A stretch of DNA of 62,504 nt from Bacillus thuringiensis (GTDB lineage Bacteria > Bacillota > Bacilli > Bacillales > Bacillaceae_G), in NCBI RefSeq assembly GCF_014932895.1, contig NZ_JACYOF010000019.1, forward strand, positions 1 through 62,504, given 5' to 3'. The notes below the pieces were generated by a model that ran no database searches, was not told the origin of the DNA, and saw nothing but the letters and a program-made list of their open reading frames with translations. The translations under genes were made by a program, and so were the position numbers. Within the stretch, counting starts at the first letter, position 1, and each line of letters begins with the position of its first letter. Positions 56,118 through 62,504 of the stretch are shown here, piece by piece.

Positions 56118-56304
56118 GTTCAAAAACTATTTCTTCTTTAATTTCTGTTTGCAATAATAAAGTTTTTCCGAAGCGACGTTTACATTCAGCCCGTATTTTT
56201 TGAATGGCTAGTAGCTGTGAAGTGGCGGGAACTGTGACGATAGCTTGGCGAGGGTTTCGATTTTCTTCACAAAAGACACATTCCACAACATATTTAGAAA
56301 TCAT
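56104..56304 (-). CDS. Small conserved-looking protein with CxxC motif, unknown function
   Basis: 66 residues with GGAAGGAT properly spaced before the ATG. Opens MISKYVVECVFCEENRN; the CVFC pair could bind a metal or be redox-active, but a second pair is lacking. The rest is basic and helical (AIQKIRAECKRRFGKTL) with an acidic end. Divergent from the Nudix gene. I do not recognise the family. Confidence 0.62.
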   Translation of the reverse strand: MISKYVVECVFCEENRNPRQAIVTVPATSQLLAIQKIRAECKRRFGKTLLLQTEIKEEIVFEQKES

Positions 56305-56445
56305 AATTTCATCCTTCCGTTTTTAATTTCTAAGAAGGGACTGCCTATGAAGTTGATGTATTCTTTCGTCACCGTTTTATTATTTTCCTCTTTTTTCAAG
56401 GGGGAAATAATAAAGAAGGCGAATTTTAGTAGGGGAGGGATGTTT

Positions 56446-56859
56446 ATGGAAAGATGGATAGGTACGGCAGCTATTTGCATCAATGACAGAAATGAAATTT
56501 TAATGGTATTGCAAGGAAAAAAAAGGGAAGAAAAAAGGTGGTCTGTCCCAAGTGGAGGACTTGAAAAGGGAGAAACACTAGAAGAATGTTGTATCCGGGA
56601 GGTTTGGGAGGAAACAGGTTACAATGTGGAGGTTGTAAATAAAATATACGAAAAAGAAGGTATTACATATGGAATTCCGGTGTATGTTCATTATTACTTT
56701 GTTAAAAAAATAGGCGGTGATATGAAAATCCAAGACCCTGATGAGTTAATACATGAAATTGCTTGGAAAGGGATACATGAGGTTGAAAAATTATCGTTAG
56801 CTTTTCCGGAGGATTACGAGTTAATGTGCCGATATATAAATGAAAAAGCAAGTATTTAA
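56446..56859 (+). CDS. Nudix hydrolase
   Basis: 137 residues from ATG 56446 (GGAGGG six bases upstream; the open frame extends to 56245 but those codons are not Nudix-like). Complete Nudix box: GGLEKGETLEECCIREVWEE followed by TG, fitting GX5EX7REUXEEXGU. It hydrolyses a nucleoside diphosphate linked to some other group; no specificity marker is visible. Convergent with cidB across a shared terminator. Confidence 0.9.
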   Translation: MERWIGTAAICINDRNEILMVLQGKKREEKRWSVPSGGLEKGETLEECCIREVWEETGYNVEVVNKIYEKEGITYGIPVYVHYYFVKKIGGDMKIQDPDELIHEIAWKGIHEVEKLSLAFPEDYELMCRYINEKASI

Positions 56860-56873
56860 ATACTTGCTTTTTT
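56843..56873. terminator. Bidirectional terminator between Nudix gene and cidB
   Basis: AAAAAGCAAGTATTT / AAATACTTGCTTTTT perfect palindrome with T runs on both strands; overlaps both stop codons. Confidence 0.88.
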
Positions 56874-57549
56874 AATGTATCCAAGACAAGAAAAGCGGGA
56901 CGATAACTAAACTAGCGCCTGCTGTTAAAAGCATGGATAAGCTGGCAATTGTTCCTTCAACAGGACCGATTTCGAATGCTTTTGATGTACCGGTTCCATT
57001 TGCGCTAGTTCCTAACATAATGCCTTTTGCAATTGCTGTTTTAATACGGCAAATACGTATGAGAGAAGGTCCGAGTAATGCACCTGTTAACGCAGTTAAA
57101 ACGACAAATACAGCTGTTAATTGTGACATACCACCAATCATTTCTGAAATAGCCATTGCAATTGGTGTCGTAACAATATGGGGTGCTAAACTATGTTCTA
57201 ACGATGAATCAATTTGAAAATAATTTGCTAGTAGTGCTGAAGTAATAACTGACAAAAATGAACCAACAATGACATTTAGTAAGATGGCCATTCCGTGTTT
57301 TTTCAATAAATCAAAGTATTTATAGATTGGCCATGCAAAAGCAACTGTTGCAGGTTTTAATAATTCTGTTAGCCATTGCCCACCCGATTCATATGTTTCA
57401 TAAGGCGTGTCTAGTCCGAGCAATAAAGCAATTAAAATAATAGGACAGACGAGAAGAGGAGAAAGCAAGCTCCAATTCCAGCGTTGATACATTTTTTTAG
57501 ATATCCAATATGTCAATAGTGTTAATAATAAACAAAGAAAGCCGATCAT
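56872..57549 (-). CDS. cidB: CidB/LrgB-family membrane protein
   Basis: 225 residues from the ATG at 57549, which overlaps the cidA stop as ATGA and has GGAAAGGATC upstream. LrgB family: several membrane helices, [13 protein letters not shown] near residue 80, [15 protein letters not shown] near 135, and [16 protein letters not shown] near 185. Works with CidA in holin/antiholin-like control of murein hydrolases and lysis, and in pyruvate/overflow-metabolite uptake in some species. Symbol given by its pairing with a CidR-like regulator. Confidence 0.85.
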   Translation of the reverse strand: MIGFLCLLLTLLTYWISKKMYQRWNWSLLSPLLVCPIILIALLLGLDTPYETYESGGQWLTELLKPATVAFAWPIYKYFDLLKKHGMAILLNVIVGSFLSVITSALLANYFQIDSSLEHSLAPHIVTTPIAMAISEMIGGMSQLTAVFVVLTALTGALLGPSLIRICRIKTAIAKGIMLGTSANGTGTSKAFEIGPVEGTIASLSMLLTAGASLVIVPLFLSWIH

Positions 57550-57911
57550 TGCGTTGATCCTTTCCGCTTTAGTAGCAATTCTGTTAAAAGTCCTGTAACG
57601 AGAGTGACACAAAGCGTACTAATCATAATAATTAAAATGAGATCGATTCCATACTGTGATAATGTATCTTTGTAACGTATGACAGCGACTGCAGAAGGTA
57701 TGAAAAATAAAATAAGTTCTTTTAATAAAAAGTCTGCTCCGTCCTGTACCCACTCTTTTTTAACTAGGTTAAATTTTAATGAAATTAATAATAAAAAAAT
57801 ACCGATTATACTTCCTGGAACTGGGAGGTGTGCCTGTTTTGCAATCCATTCACCTGTCCAAGCGAAACAAAATAATAATAAAATTTGTCCGCTTAACTTC
57901 CACCATTTCAT
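57546..57911 (-). CDS. cidA: CidA/LrgA-family holin-like protein
   Basis: 121 residues from the ATG at 57911 (AGAGGTGG upstream; the longer frame begins without a binding site). Four membrane helices with the family motif [17 protein letters not shown] near residue 30 and a charged C terminus. Holin-like pore former whose activity is tied to CidB. The operon is divergent from cidR, which is likely its activator. Confidence 0.88.
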   Translation of the reverse strand: MKWWKLSGQILLLFCFAWTGEWIAKQAHLPVPGSIIGIFLLLISLKFNLVKKEWVQDGADFLLKELILFFIPSAVAVIRYKDTLSQYGIDLILIIMISTLCVTLVTGLLTELLLKRKGSTQ

Positions 57912-58063
57912 ACAGTAACCACCTCTTTCTTTTTTTACATAAAAATTGTAAAAAAGAATTAACAATTTCTACTATACGTTCATTCAAAAAATTTGTCTAA
58001 TATATAAATTATATGTTATTAATATATTATACGTATTAATTGAAAGTGAAAAGGGTGTCCAAA

Positions 58064-58972
58064 ATGGAATTACGGCATTTGCAATATTTTGTTGTAGTGG
58101 CAGAAGAGTTGCACTTTGGACGAGCGGCCGCTCGTTTACAAATGACACAACCACCGCTTAGTCAACAAATTCAGCAATTAGAAAAAGAAATGGGAGTTAT
58201 GTTATTTTCAAGAACGAAGAGAAAGGTTGAATTAACAGAAGCAGGAGAAATGTTTTTAAAAGAAGTAAAAAAAGCGTTTGAGCAAATCGAAAAAGCAGTA
58301 GAAGTTGCACAAAGTGCGCAAAGGGGAGAAGTTGGGTCACTCTCAATTGGTTTTGTAGGTGCGGCGATATATGATATTTTACCGTCTATCGTCAGGGAGT
58401 ATAGAAAGAAATTTCCGAGAGTGTCTGTTGCATTACATGAATTATCTACACCAGATCAAGTTCACGCACTTCATGATAACCGTATTGATGTTGGTTTTTT
58501 ACGTCCACCAATTTCAACACAATTATTAGAGTTAGAACCAATTCAAAAGCTATCTTGTACTTTATGTTTGCCAAAGGCACATCCACTTGCAGAGAAAGAT
58601 GAAATACATATAGAAGATTTACGAGATGAACCGTTTGTATTTATTACGAGACCAGTATGGCCGGCGTTGTATGATACAATTTTATCCCTTTGCCGAGATG
58701 TTGGATTTAGTCCACGCATTGTACAAGAAGCAACGGAGTATCAAACAGTTATGGGACTTGTAGCAGCAGGGATTGGAATTACAGTTATCCCCGTATCGGC
58801 AAATAAATTATATAAAACAGAAGTCGTGTATAAAGAGCTATGTGATTCTAATTTTGTTGCAGAAATGTCGGTAGCTTATAAAAAAATGAATAGTAATCCA
58901 GAGCTTTTAGAGTTTTTAAAGATTGCAAGGGAAAAGAAACGAATAGAAGTAGGAGATGAGAAGGACGAGTAG
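58064..58972 (+). CDS. cidR: LysR-type regulator, CidR-like
   Basis: 302 residues from ATG 58064 (AAGGGTGT upstream). N-terminal winged helix MELRHLQYFVVVAEELHFGRAA with LSQQIQQLEKEMG, then a periplasmic-binding-like effector domain (90-300). In Bacillus and Staphylococcus CidR activates cidABC in response to carbohydrate overflow (acetate, pyruvate). Divergent orientation over a 150-bp A+T-rich intergenic region supports direct control of cidAB. Confidence 0.87.
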   Translation: MELRHLQYFVVVAEELHFGRAAARLQMTQPPLSQQIQQLEKEMGVMLFSRTKRKVELTEAGEMFLKEVKKAFEQIEKAVEVAQSAQRGEVGSLSIGFVGAAIYDILPSIVREYRKKFPRVSVALHELSTPDQVHALHDNRIDVGFLRPPISTQLLELEPIQKLSCTLCLPKAHPLAEKDEIHIEDLRDEPFVFITRPVWPALYDTILSLCRDVGFSPRIVQEATEYQTVMGLVAAGIGITVIPVSANKLYKTEVVYKELCDSNFVAEMSVAYKKMNSNPELLEFLKIAREKKRIEVGDEKDE

Positions 58973-59024
58973 TAATCGTGGCGGGATATGGATGTAATTA
59001 AGATGTTTAAAAGTACACCTTATT

Positions 59025-59076
59025 AAACAATAAAGCGGAAATGCACTTGAATTGCATTTCTGCTTTATTGTTTTTT
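59025..59076. terminator. Bidirectional terminator after cidR
   Basis: 21-bp stem AAACAATAAAGCGGAAATGCA / TGCATTTCTGCTTTATTGTTT (one G-T pair), T run on the plus strand. Confidence 0.88.
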
Positions 59077-59331
59077 GGTTCGGTACTAAATAGATAAACG
59101 TGTTCGTTTTCTTTTAAGAGTAGATCAATACCTGATTCTTCAGGAGCAAGCATTGAACTACCTTCAATATTAACATACCAATATTTTTTCCTCTTTTACA
59201 TCTTTATCAAAATGGAAATGTGGTGGTATGAAAGAGAGTTTTATTTTCTTTTTTGAAAAATGTGATGAGGCTATGTTAGCAGTCTCTTTCACTTTTGTAC
59301 CATTTTGATAATATTCAGCTACAGCATTTAT

Positions 59332-59480
59332 CCCGCTATTTGCGGGCGGTAAGACTCCCACCTCAAAATTCGGTGAATACGAGGGAGTTAGGTGGGAGAT
59401 CAACAGCCCGTAAAAGCCCGATTGGTGAGGGCTGATAATCAGTAGGGGATGGACAAAACCCCCACTGATTAAAGTTTCAC
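59332..59480 (+). mobile_element. bcr1-type repeat element (non-autonomous, structured)
   Basis: 149 bp flanked by direct TTTAT repeats (59327-59331 and 59481-59485), the target duplication reported for bcr1 in the B. cereus group (from memory). It codes for nothing and folds into successive hairpins: CCCGC / GCGGG, ACTCCCACCT / AGGTGGGAGAT, AGCCC / GGGCT and ATCAGTAGGGG / CCCCCACTGAT. It has inserted into the lipoprotein gene above. Confidence 0.8.
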
Positions 59481-59849
59481 TTTATTTCATCTTTATTATT
59501 TTTAAGGGTAACGTGATATAACATGCTATTTCCTTCTTGAATAGGGGTCATTTGTAAAATAGAAGATTGTTCTTTTGTTAGCTTGTACGGTTCTACAGAA
59601 GCGACTTTATTATTTTTTAGTGGGCTACAACTAGTAAAGAAAAGTAAAAATAAGATGAAGAATACTTTTATACGCATATTATCCCCCCTTTTTTTACAGA
59701 TTATAATTTGGATATGAATTAATTTCCATTTGTTTTTCTAAGACTAAAGGCCTAGAAGAGATTCCGATTGAAGTGCGATGTTTGTAATGTCATATTTTTA
59801 TACACTAGTAGTATAGAATGCGTATGTAATAAGGTAGGGGAAGATATTT

Positions 59850-60425
59850 ATGTCTTTATGTCGGATAGCAAGAAAAAATATAAGAACATTTGCTGCCAAA
59901 AGGGTGAAGCAATTCATGTGGATTGCCATGAGTACTATGATTTTGTTTTTCATGATATCGCTACAATTTAATGATGTAGTAATGGATAAAGTAGGGGATA
60001 TACGTATATTTGAAATGTGTTTTTATGTTATGTTTATTTTTTTGATTTTTATATGTCTTTTTATTACATATAAAATGACATATTCCCTTTTGCAAATGAG
60101 GAGAGAAGAGTTTAAATTTTATGAAGTAGAGCATATGAAAAGAAATGAAATGCTATGTTTATTATGTCAGGAGCAATTATTCATTTATGGAGCGGCGGTT
60201 GTTTTCGGCTTAGTTCATGGGATGTTATTTTTGAAATTATTTACGATTATCTTTATGAAAATAGCAGGGGTACAAGGGATAAATAGTGCACCGATTACAA
60301 TGTATGCGATAGTAGTTGTTAGTATAATTATGATGGGCGTCGTCTTATTATCGATGGTACAGTGTTGTCAATTTGTTCGAAGTTTAAAAGGCGAAAATTT
60401 GTTTCAGTTTGAGAAAAAGGCATGA
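59850..60425 (+). CDS. FtsX/BceB-like N-terminal membrane domain protein, standalone
   Basis: 191 residues, ATG preceded by AGGGGAAG. Opening SLCRIARKNIRTFAAKRVKQF resembles the start of BceB-type ABC permeases (RKNIKR type), followed by four membrane helices (about 25-45, 65-88, 105-130, 150-172). A full BceB is three times longer, so this is either a truncated remnant or an independent short protein. It lies directly upstream of a bacitracin-type ABC pair and ends in a terminator. Confidence 0.62.
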   Translation: MSLCRIARKNIRTFAAKRVKQFMWIAMSTMILFFMISLQFNDVVMDKVGDIRIFEMCFYVMFIFLIFICLFITYKMTYSLLQMRREEFKFYEVEHMKRNEMLCLLCQEQLFIYGAAVVFGLVHGMLFLKLFTIIFMKIAGVQGINSAPITMYAIVVVSIIMMGVVLLSMVQCCQFVRSLKGENLFQFEKKA

Positions 60426-60440
60426 GAAATCATGCCTTTT
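60414..60440 (+). terminator. Terminator after the FtsX-like gene
   Basis: AAAAAGGCATG / CATGCCTTTT stem, 6-nt loop, T-rich tail; overlaps the stop codon. Confidence 0.82.
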
Positions 60441-60506
60441 CCTATTTTACACATGAAAATAATCATGTTAGAGTGAAAAGACCTGACAAATAATGGGGAG
60501 GAAAGG

Positions 60507-61427
60507 TTGTATAGAATGATAAATGAGCAATCAATTGTAAAAGTTGAGCGGTTAACGAAGCGAATTGGTTCAAAGACACTTGTAGAAAATATTAGTTTCG
60601 AAGTGAAAAAAGGTGAAGTTGTTGGCTTGCTAGGACCAAATGGTGCGGGAAAAACGACTTTAATGAGAATGATGGTTGGCATGATTCGTATGACAGAGGG
60701 AGAAGTTTGGATTGATGGTCAATCTGTAAAACAGCAATTTGAAAGCACTGCTTCGAAAATTGGTGCAGTAATTGAGACACCGGAATTTTATCCTTTTTTG
60801 AGCGGTTATGAAAATTTAACATATTTCGGACGAATGAATGGTAATGTGACAGAAGAACGTATCGATGAGGTAGTGAAATTGTTAGGGATGGGACAAGTAA
60901 TTGACCGCAAAGTAAAAGCATATTCACTTGGTATGAGACAACGTTTAGGAATCGCTCAGGCACTTATTCATGATCCAGATGTATTGATACTAGATGAACC
61001 AACGAACGGACTAGATCCTAGTGGAATACATGAAATGAGAATGTACATAAAGAAAATTGCACATGAACAAGGAAAAGCGGTACTTGTATCTAGTCACTTA
61101 CTTTCAGAAGTTGAATTAATGTGTGACAGAGTTATCATTATTCAACACGGAGAATATGTGGCGACGCAAAATATTCAGCAGAGTCAAAACGAAGAGATGG
61201 AGACAATCCGTATACGTGTAGATGATGCGAATAAAGCAGCTGAAATGTTAGAACAGGACGTTTTAATAAAAGATAATGATCTACTTATCAATGTAAAAGA
61301 TGAAGAAATCCCAAATGTTATTCGTACATTGCTTGAGAAAGATATTCAAGTTTATCGTGTATATGAAGAAAGAAAAACGTTAGAAGAGCAATTTTTAGAA
61401 TTAACAGGGGGAAAAGATATTGTTTAA
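60507..61427 (+). CDS. ABC transporter ATP-binding protein, bacitracin/lantibiotic-resistance type
   Basis: 306 residues from TTG 60507 (GGGGAGG five bases upstream; ATG 60516 is the alternative). BcrA/NatA-type ATPase: Walker A GPNGAGKTT, signature YSLGMRQRLGIAQAL, Walker B VLILDEPTNGLDPSG, and a C-terminal domain of about 90 residues. With the ABC-2 permease encoded next it forms an exporter of the type that removes cell-wall antibiotics or peptides. Overlaps the permease by 8 nt. Confidence 0.88.
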   Translation: MYRMINEQSIVKVERLTKRIGSKTLVENISFEVKKGEVVGLLGPNGAGKTTLMRMMVGMIRMTEGEVWIDGQSVKQQFESTASKIGAVIETPEFYPFLSGYENLTYFGRMNGNVTEERIDEVVKLLGMGQVIDRKVKAYSLGMRQRLGIAQALIHDPDVLILDEPTNGLDPSGIHEMRMYIKKIAHEQGKAVLVSSHLLSEVELMCDRVIIIQHGEYVATQNIQQSQNEEMETIRIRVDDANKAAEMLEQDVLIKDNDLLINVKDEEIPNVIRTLLEKDIQVYRVYEERKTLEEQFLELTGGKDIV

Positions 61428-62364
61428 TTTAGTGTATAATGAGCTGTATAAAATATTTAAGCGTAAAAGAACAATTATTCCTTTTGCAGTTATTGCAGTA
61501 TTAATAATTGGATTAGGATGGGTTACGGTAAAGTATTTAGAACCAGAAACAAAAGGGTGGAAAGCAGATTATACAGAACGTACAGTAGAAATTGAGAAAA
61601 AGCTTGGCATGAAAAAAGAAGCTATTTTAGCAGAAAGATCAGGGGACGAGCTTGTAAAGGAATATCAGCTAAAAACGAAGCATTTAGATACGGATATAGC
61701 ACCGGCAAGCAGTTCTCCACTTTCTTTCATGAGAGATACAGGTGTTATCATATTTCCTATTTTACTTCCATTTATACTTGTGTATGCAAGTACAATTTTT
61801 GCGAATGAATATAGTTGGGGAACATATAAATTTTTAACGATTCGTCCGGCGAGTCGATTTAAAATTTTAACAGCAAAGTTTTTAGCAATCGTTATATTTG
61901 CAGCTTTATTATTTATATTTAATATGATTTTCTCCGCTTTATGTGGGCTTGTTATTTATAAATTCCAACAGCCTGCGTGGAGTGAATTTATTTTCCAAGA
62001 TGGAAATATTATAAAACAAAATATTTTTGTGGAAGCAAGTAAATATTACGTTTTATCGTGGTTGCCAACCCTTGTGTACGCAGCGTTTGCATTTATGATT
62101 TCTGTTTTAACAAGATCTAGTGGAGGCGCAATCGGTATTTCACTATTTCTTGCTTTGTCAGGAAATATTGTGTTATTAGCAGCAACTAGATATAACTGGG
62201 TGAAATATTTATTGCCGGCAAACACAAATTTATACGATATTTCAAAGAGTGGAAGCTTTATTGATGGAGTAACATTCCCGTTTGCTTCATGTATGTTACT
62301 ACTTTATTTATTCGTATTTTTAGGTGTTTCCTATACTGTGTTTTTAAAACGAGATTTAACTTAA
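61420..62364 (+). CDS. ABC-2 type permease, BcrB-like
   Basis: 314 residues, starting at TTG 61420 inside the end of the ATPase gene with GGGGGAAAAG upstream. One membrane helix near the N terminus (LYKIFKRKRTIIPFAVIAVL), an extracytoplasmic loop of about 75 residues, then five helices, the ABC2_membrane pattern. FANEYSWGTYKFLTIRPASR near residue 128 is the coupling region. Completes the exporter; likely immunity or resistance function. Confidence 0.86.
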   Translation: MFNLVYNELYKIFKRKRTIIPFAVIAVLIIGLGWVTVKYLEPETKGWKADYTERTVEIEKKLGMKKEAILAERSGDELVKEYQLKTKHLDTDIAPASSSPLSFMRDTGVIIFPILLPFILVYASTIFANEYSWGTYKFLTIRPASRFKILTAKFLAIVIFAALLFIFNMIFSALCGLVIYKFQQPAWSEFIFQDGNIIKQNIFVEASKYYVLSWLPTLVYAAFAFMISVLTRSSGGAIGISLFLALSGNIVLLAATRYNWVKYLLPANTNLYDISKSGSFIDGVTFPFASCMLLLYLFVFLGVSYTVFLKRDLT

Positions 62365-62385
62365 TAAGAAAAGCCGTTAAGTACC

Positions 62386-62504
62386 TCTGAAGTGCACCCC
62401 GATTGTTAGATACAGTCTAACAATCGGAGGTGCACTTTTTTATGGTTAAATTTTCTTCGGAAGAAAAAATACGAGCGATAAGACGATATTTAGAGGGGAC
62501 TGAA
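62386..62504 (+). mobile_element. IS3-family (IS150-group) insertion sequence, left end only
   Basis: Begins near 62386 after the permease terminator region. A 19-bp interrupted palindrome, GTGCACCCCGATTGTTAGA then TCTAACAATCGGAGGTGCAC (62391-62434), immediately precedes a transposase start. The rest of the element is outside the window, so family and boundaries are provisional. Confidence 0.6.
62442..62504 (+). CDS. IS3-family transposase OrfA, first 21 codons
   Basis: ATG 62442 opens MVKFSSEEKIRAIRRYLEGT and runs off the edge. The KFSxEEKxxAIxxYLEG pattern is the start of the helix-turn-helix of IS150-type OrfA proteins. Its upstream palindrome overlaps the region where the ribosome binding site (GGAGGTG) lies, so the hairpin may restrain translation from outside promoters. 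Confidence 0.65.
   Translation, partial: MVKFSSEEKIRAIRRYLEGTE

Larger units (their letters stand above)
59007..59677 (-). pseudogene. Lipoprotein gene disrupted by bcr1 insertion and a frameshift
   Basis: ATG at 59677 (GGGGGG upstream) begins a lipoprotein signal, FILFLLFFTSCSPLKNN, and reads to residue 65, where the frame enters a 149-bp repeat (59332-59480) and stops. Removing the repeat and one copy of the flanking TTTAT restores the frame exactly: LKNNKDEI continues into NAVAEYYQNGTKVKET. Further on, a run of six A (minus strand; 59184-59189) shifts the frame to a stop at 59170; with five A the frame continues as YWYVNIEGSSM to a stop at 59007. The ancestral product was a secreted lipoprotein of about 170 residues of unknown function. 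Confidence 0.85.

Overview
The window is low-G+C Firmicute DNA that I assign to the Bacillus cereus group (B. cereus sensu lato). The evidence is the gene neighbourhood spoVK-hflX-ynbB-glnR-glnA and lexA-yneB-ynzC-tkt-sirA-yneF, an exosporium-type collagen-like gene, cidAB/cidR, strong AGGAGG ribosome binding sites, and one copy of what looks like the group-specific bcr1 repeat. I cannot name the species or strain from sequence alone.

Layout. 1-8.3 kb is conserved core: the 5' part of a collagen-like spore-surface gene (minus strand, cut by the window edge), a tyrosine-recombinase-like protein lacking most catalytic residues, spoVK, a small spore-type protein, a TRIC channel, hflX, ynbB and the GlnR-controlled glnRA operon. 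At 8.3-8.6 kb the 3' end of glnA is duplicated, which looks like the scar of an element that integrated at glnA. 8.7-29.6 kb is a long, very A+T-rich exopolysaccharide locus on the plus strand. It has a chain-length regulator and tyrosine kinase, an EAR (epsC-leader) antitermination RNA, an EpsC-type dehydratase, five glycosyltransferases, a Wzy-like polymerase, a pyruvyl transferase, a QueC-like PP-loop protein, a Wzx-like flippase, a tailspike-like beta-helix protein, a priming sugar transferase, an ATP-grasp ligase, a HAD phosphatase and an aminotransferase.

29.9-36.8 kb is the most striking part: a complete lasso-peptide operon of the paeninodin type. Its order is cyclase (C), a 41-residue precursor (A, missed by ordinary ORF calling because of its size), HPr-kinase-like tailoring kinase (K), PqqD/RRE protein (B1), transglutaminase-like leader peptidase (B2), nucleotidyltransferase (N) and ABC exporter (D). 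The predicted core peptide has 22 residues, begins Ala-Gly-Pro-Gly, would close its ring at Asp9 and ends in Ser22, the residue such kinases phosphorylate. No terminator is visible between the exopolysaccharide genes and this operon, so the two may share transcription.

37.3-53.8 kb returns to core genes: lexA (SOS), yneB, ynzC, a 5'-nucleotidase family enzyme, a phosphonate-type ABC importer (phnD-C-E-E), tkt, sirA, yneF, a heterodimeric ABC exporter, a two-SH3 GH25 lysozyme, a NERD-domain protein and a 48-residue protein. 53.8-62.5 kb is more patchy: a G+C-rich GNAT gene that looks foreign, a TauE/SafE permease, a Nudix hydrolase, the cidAB holin/antiholin-type operon with its divergent LysR regulator, a lipoprotein gene broken by a bcr1 insertion plus a frameshift, a lone FtsX-type membrane protein, a bacitracin-type ABC pair, and the left end of an IS3-family insertion sequence at the edge.

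No rRNA, tRNA or CRISPR array was seen. All homology statements rest on recognising motifs and families by eye; no database search was run.
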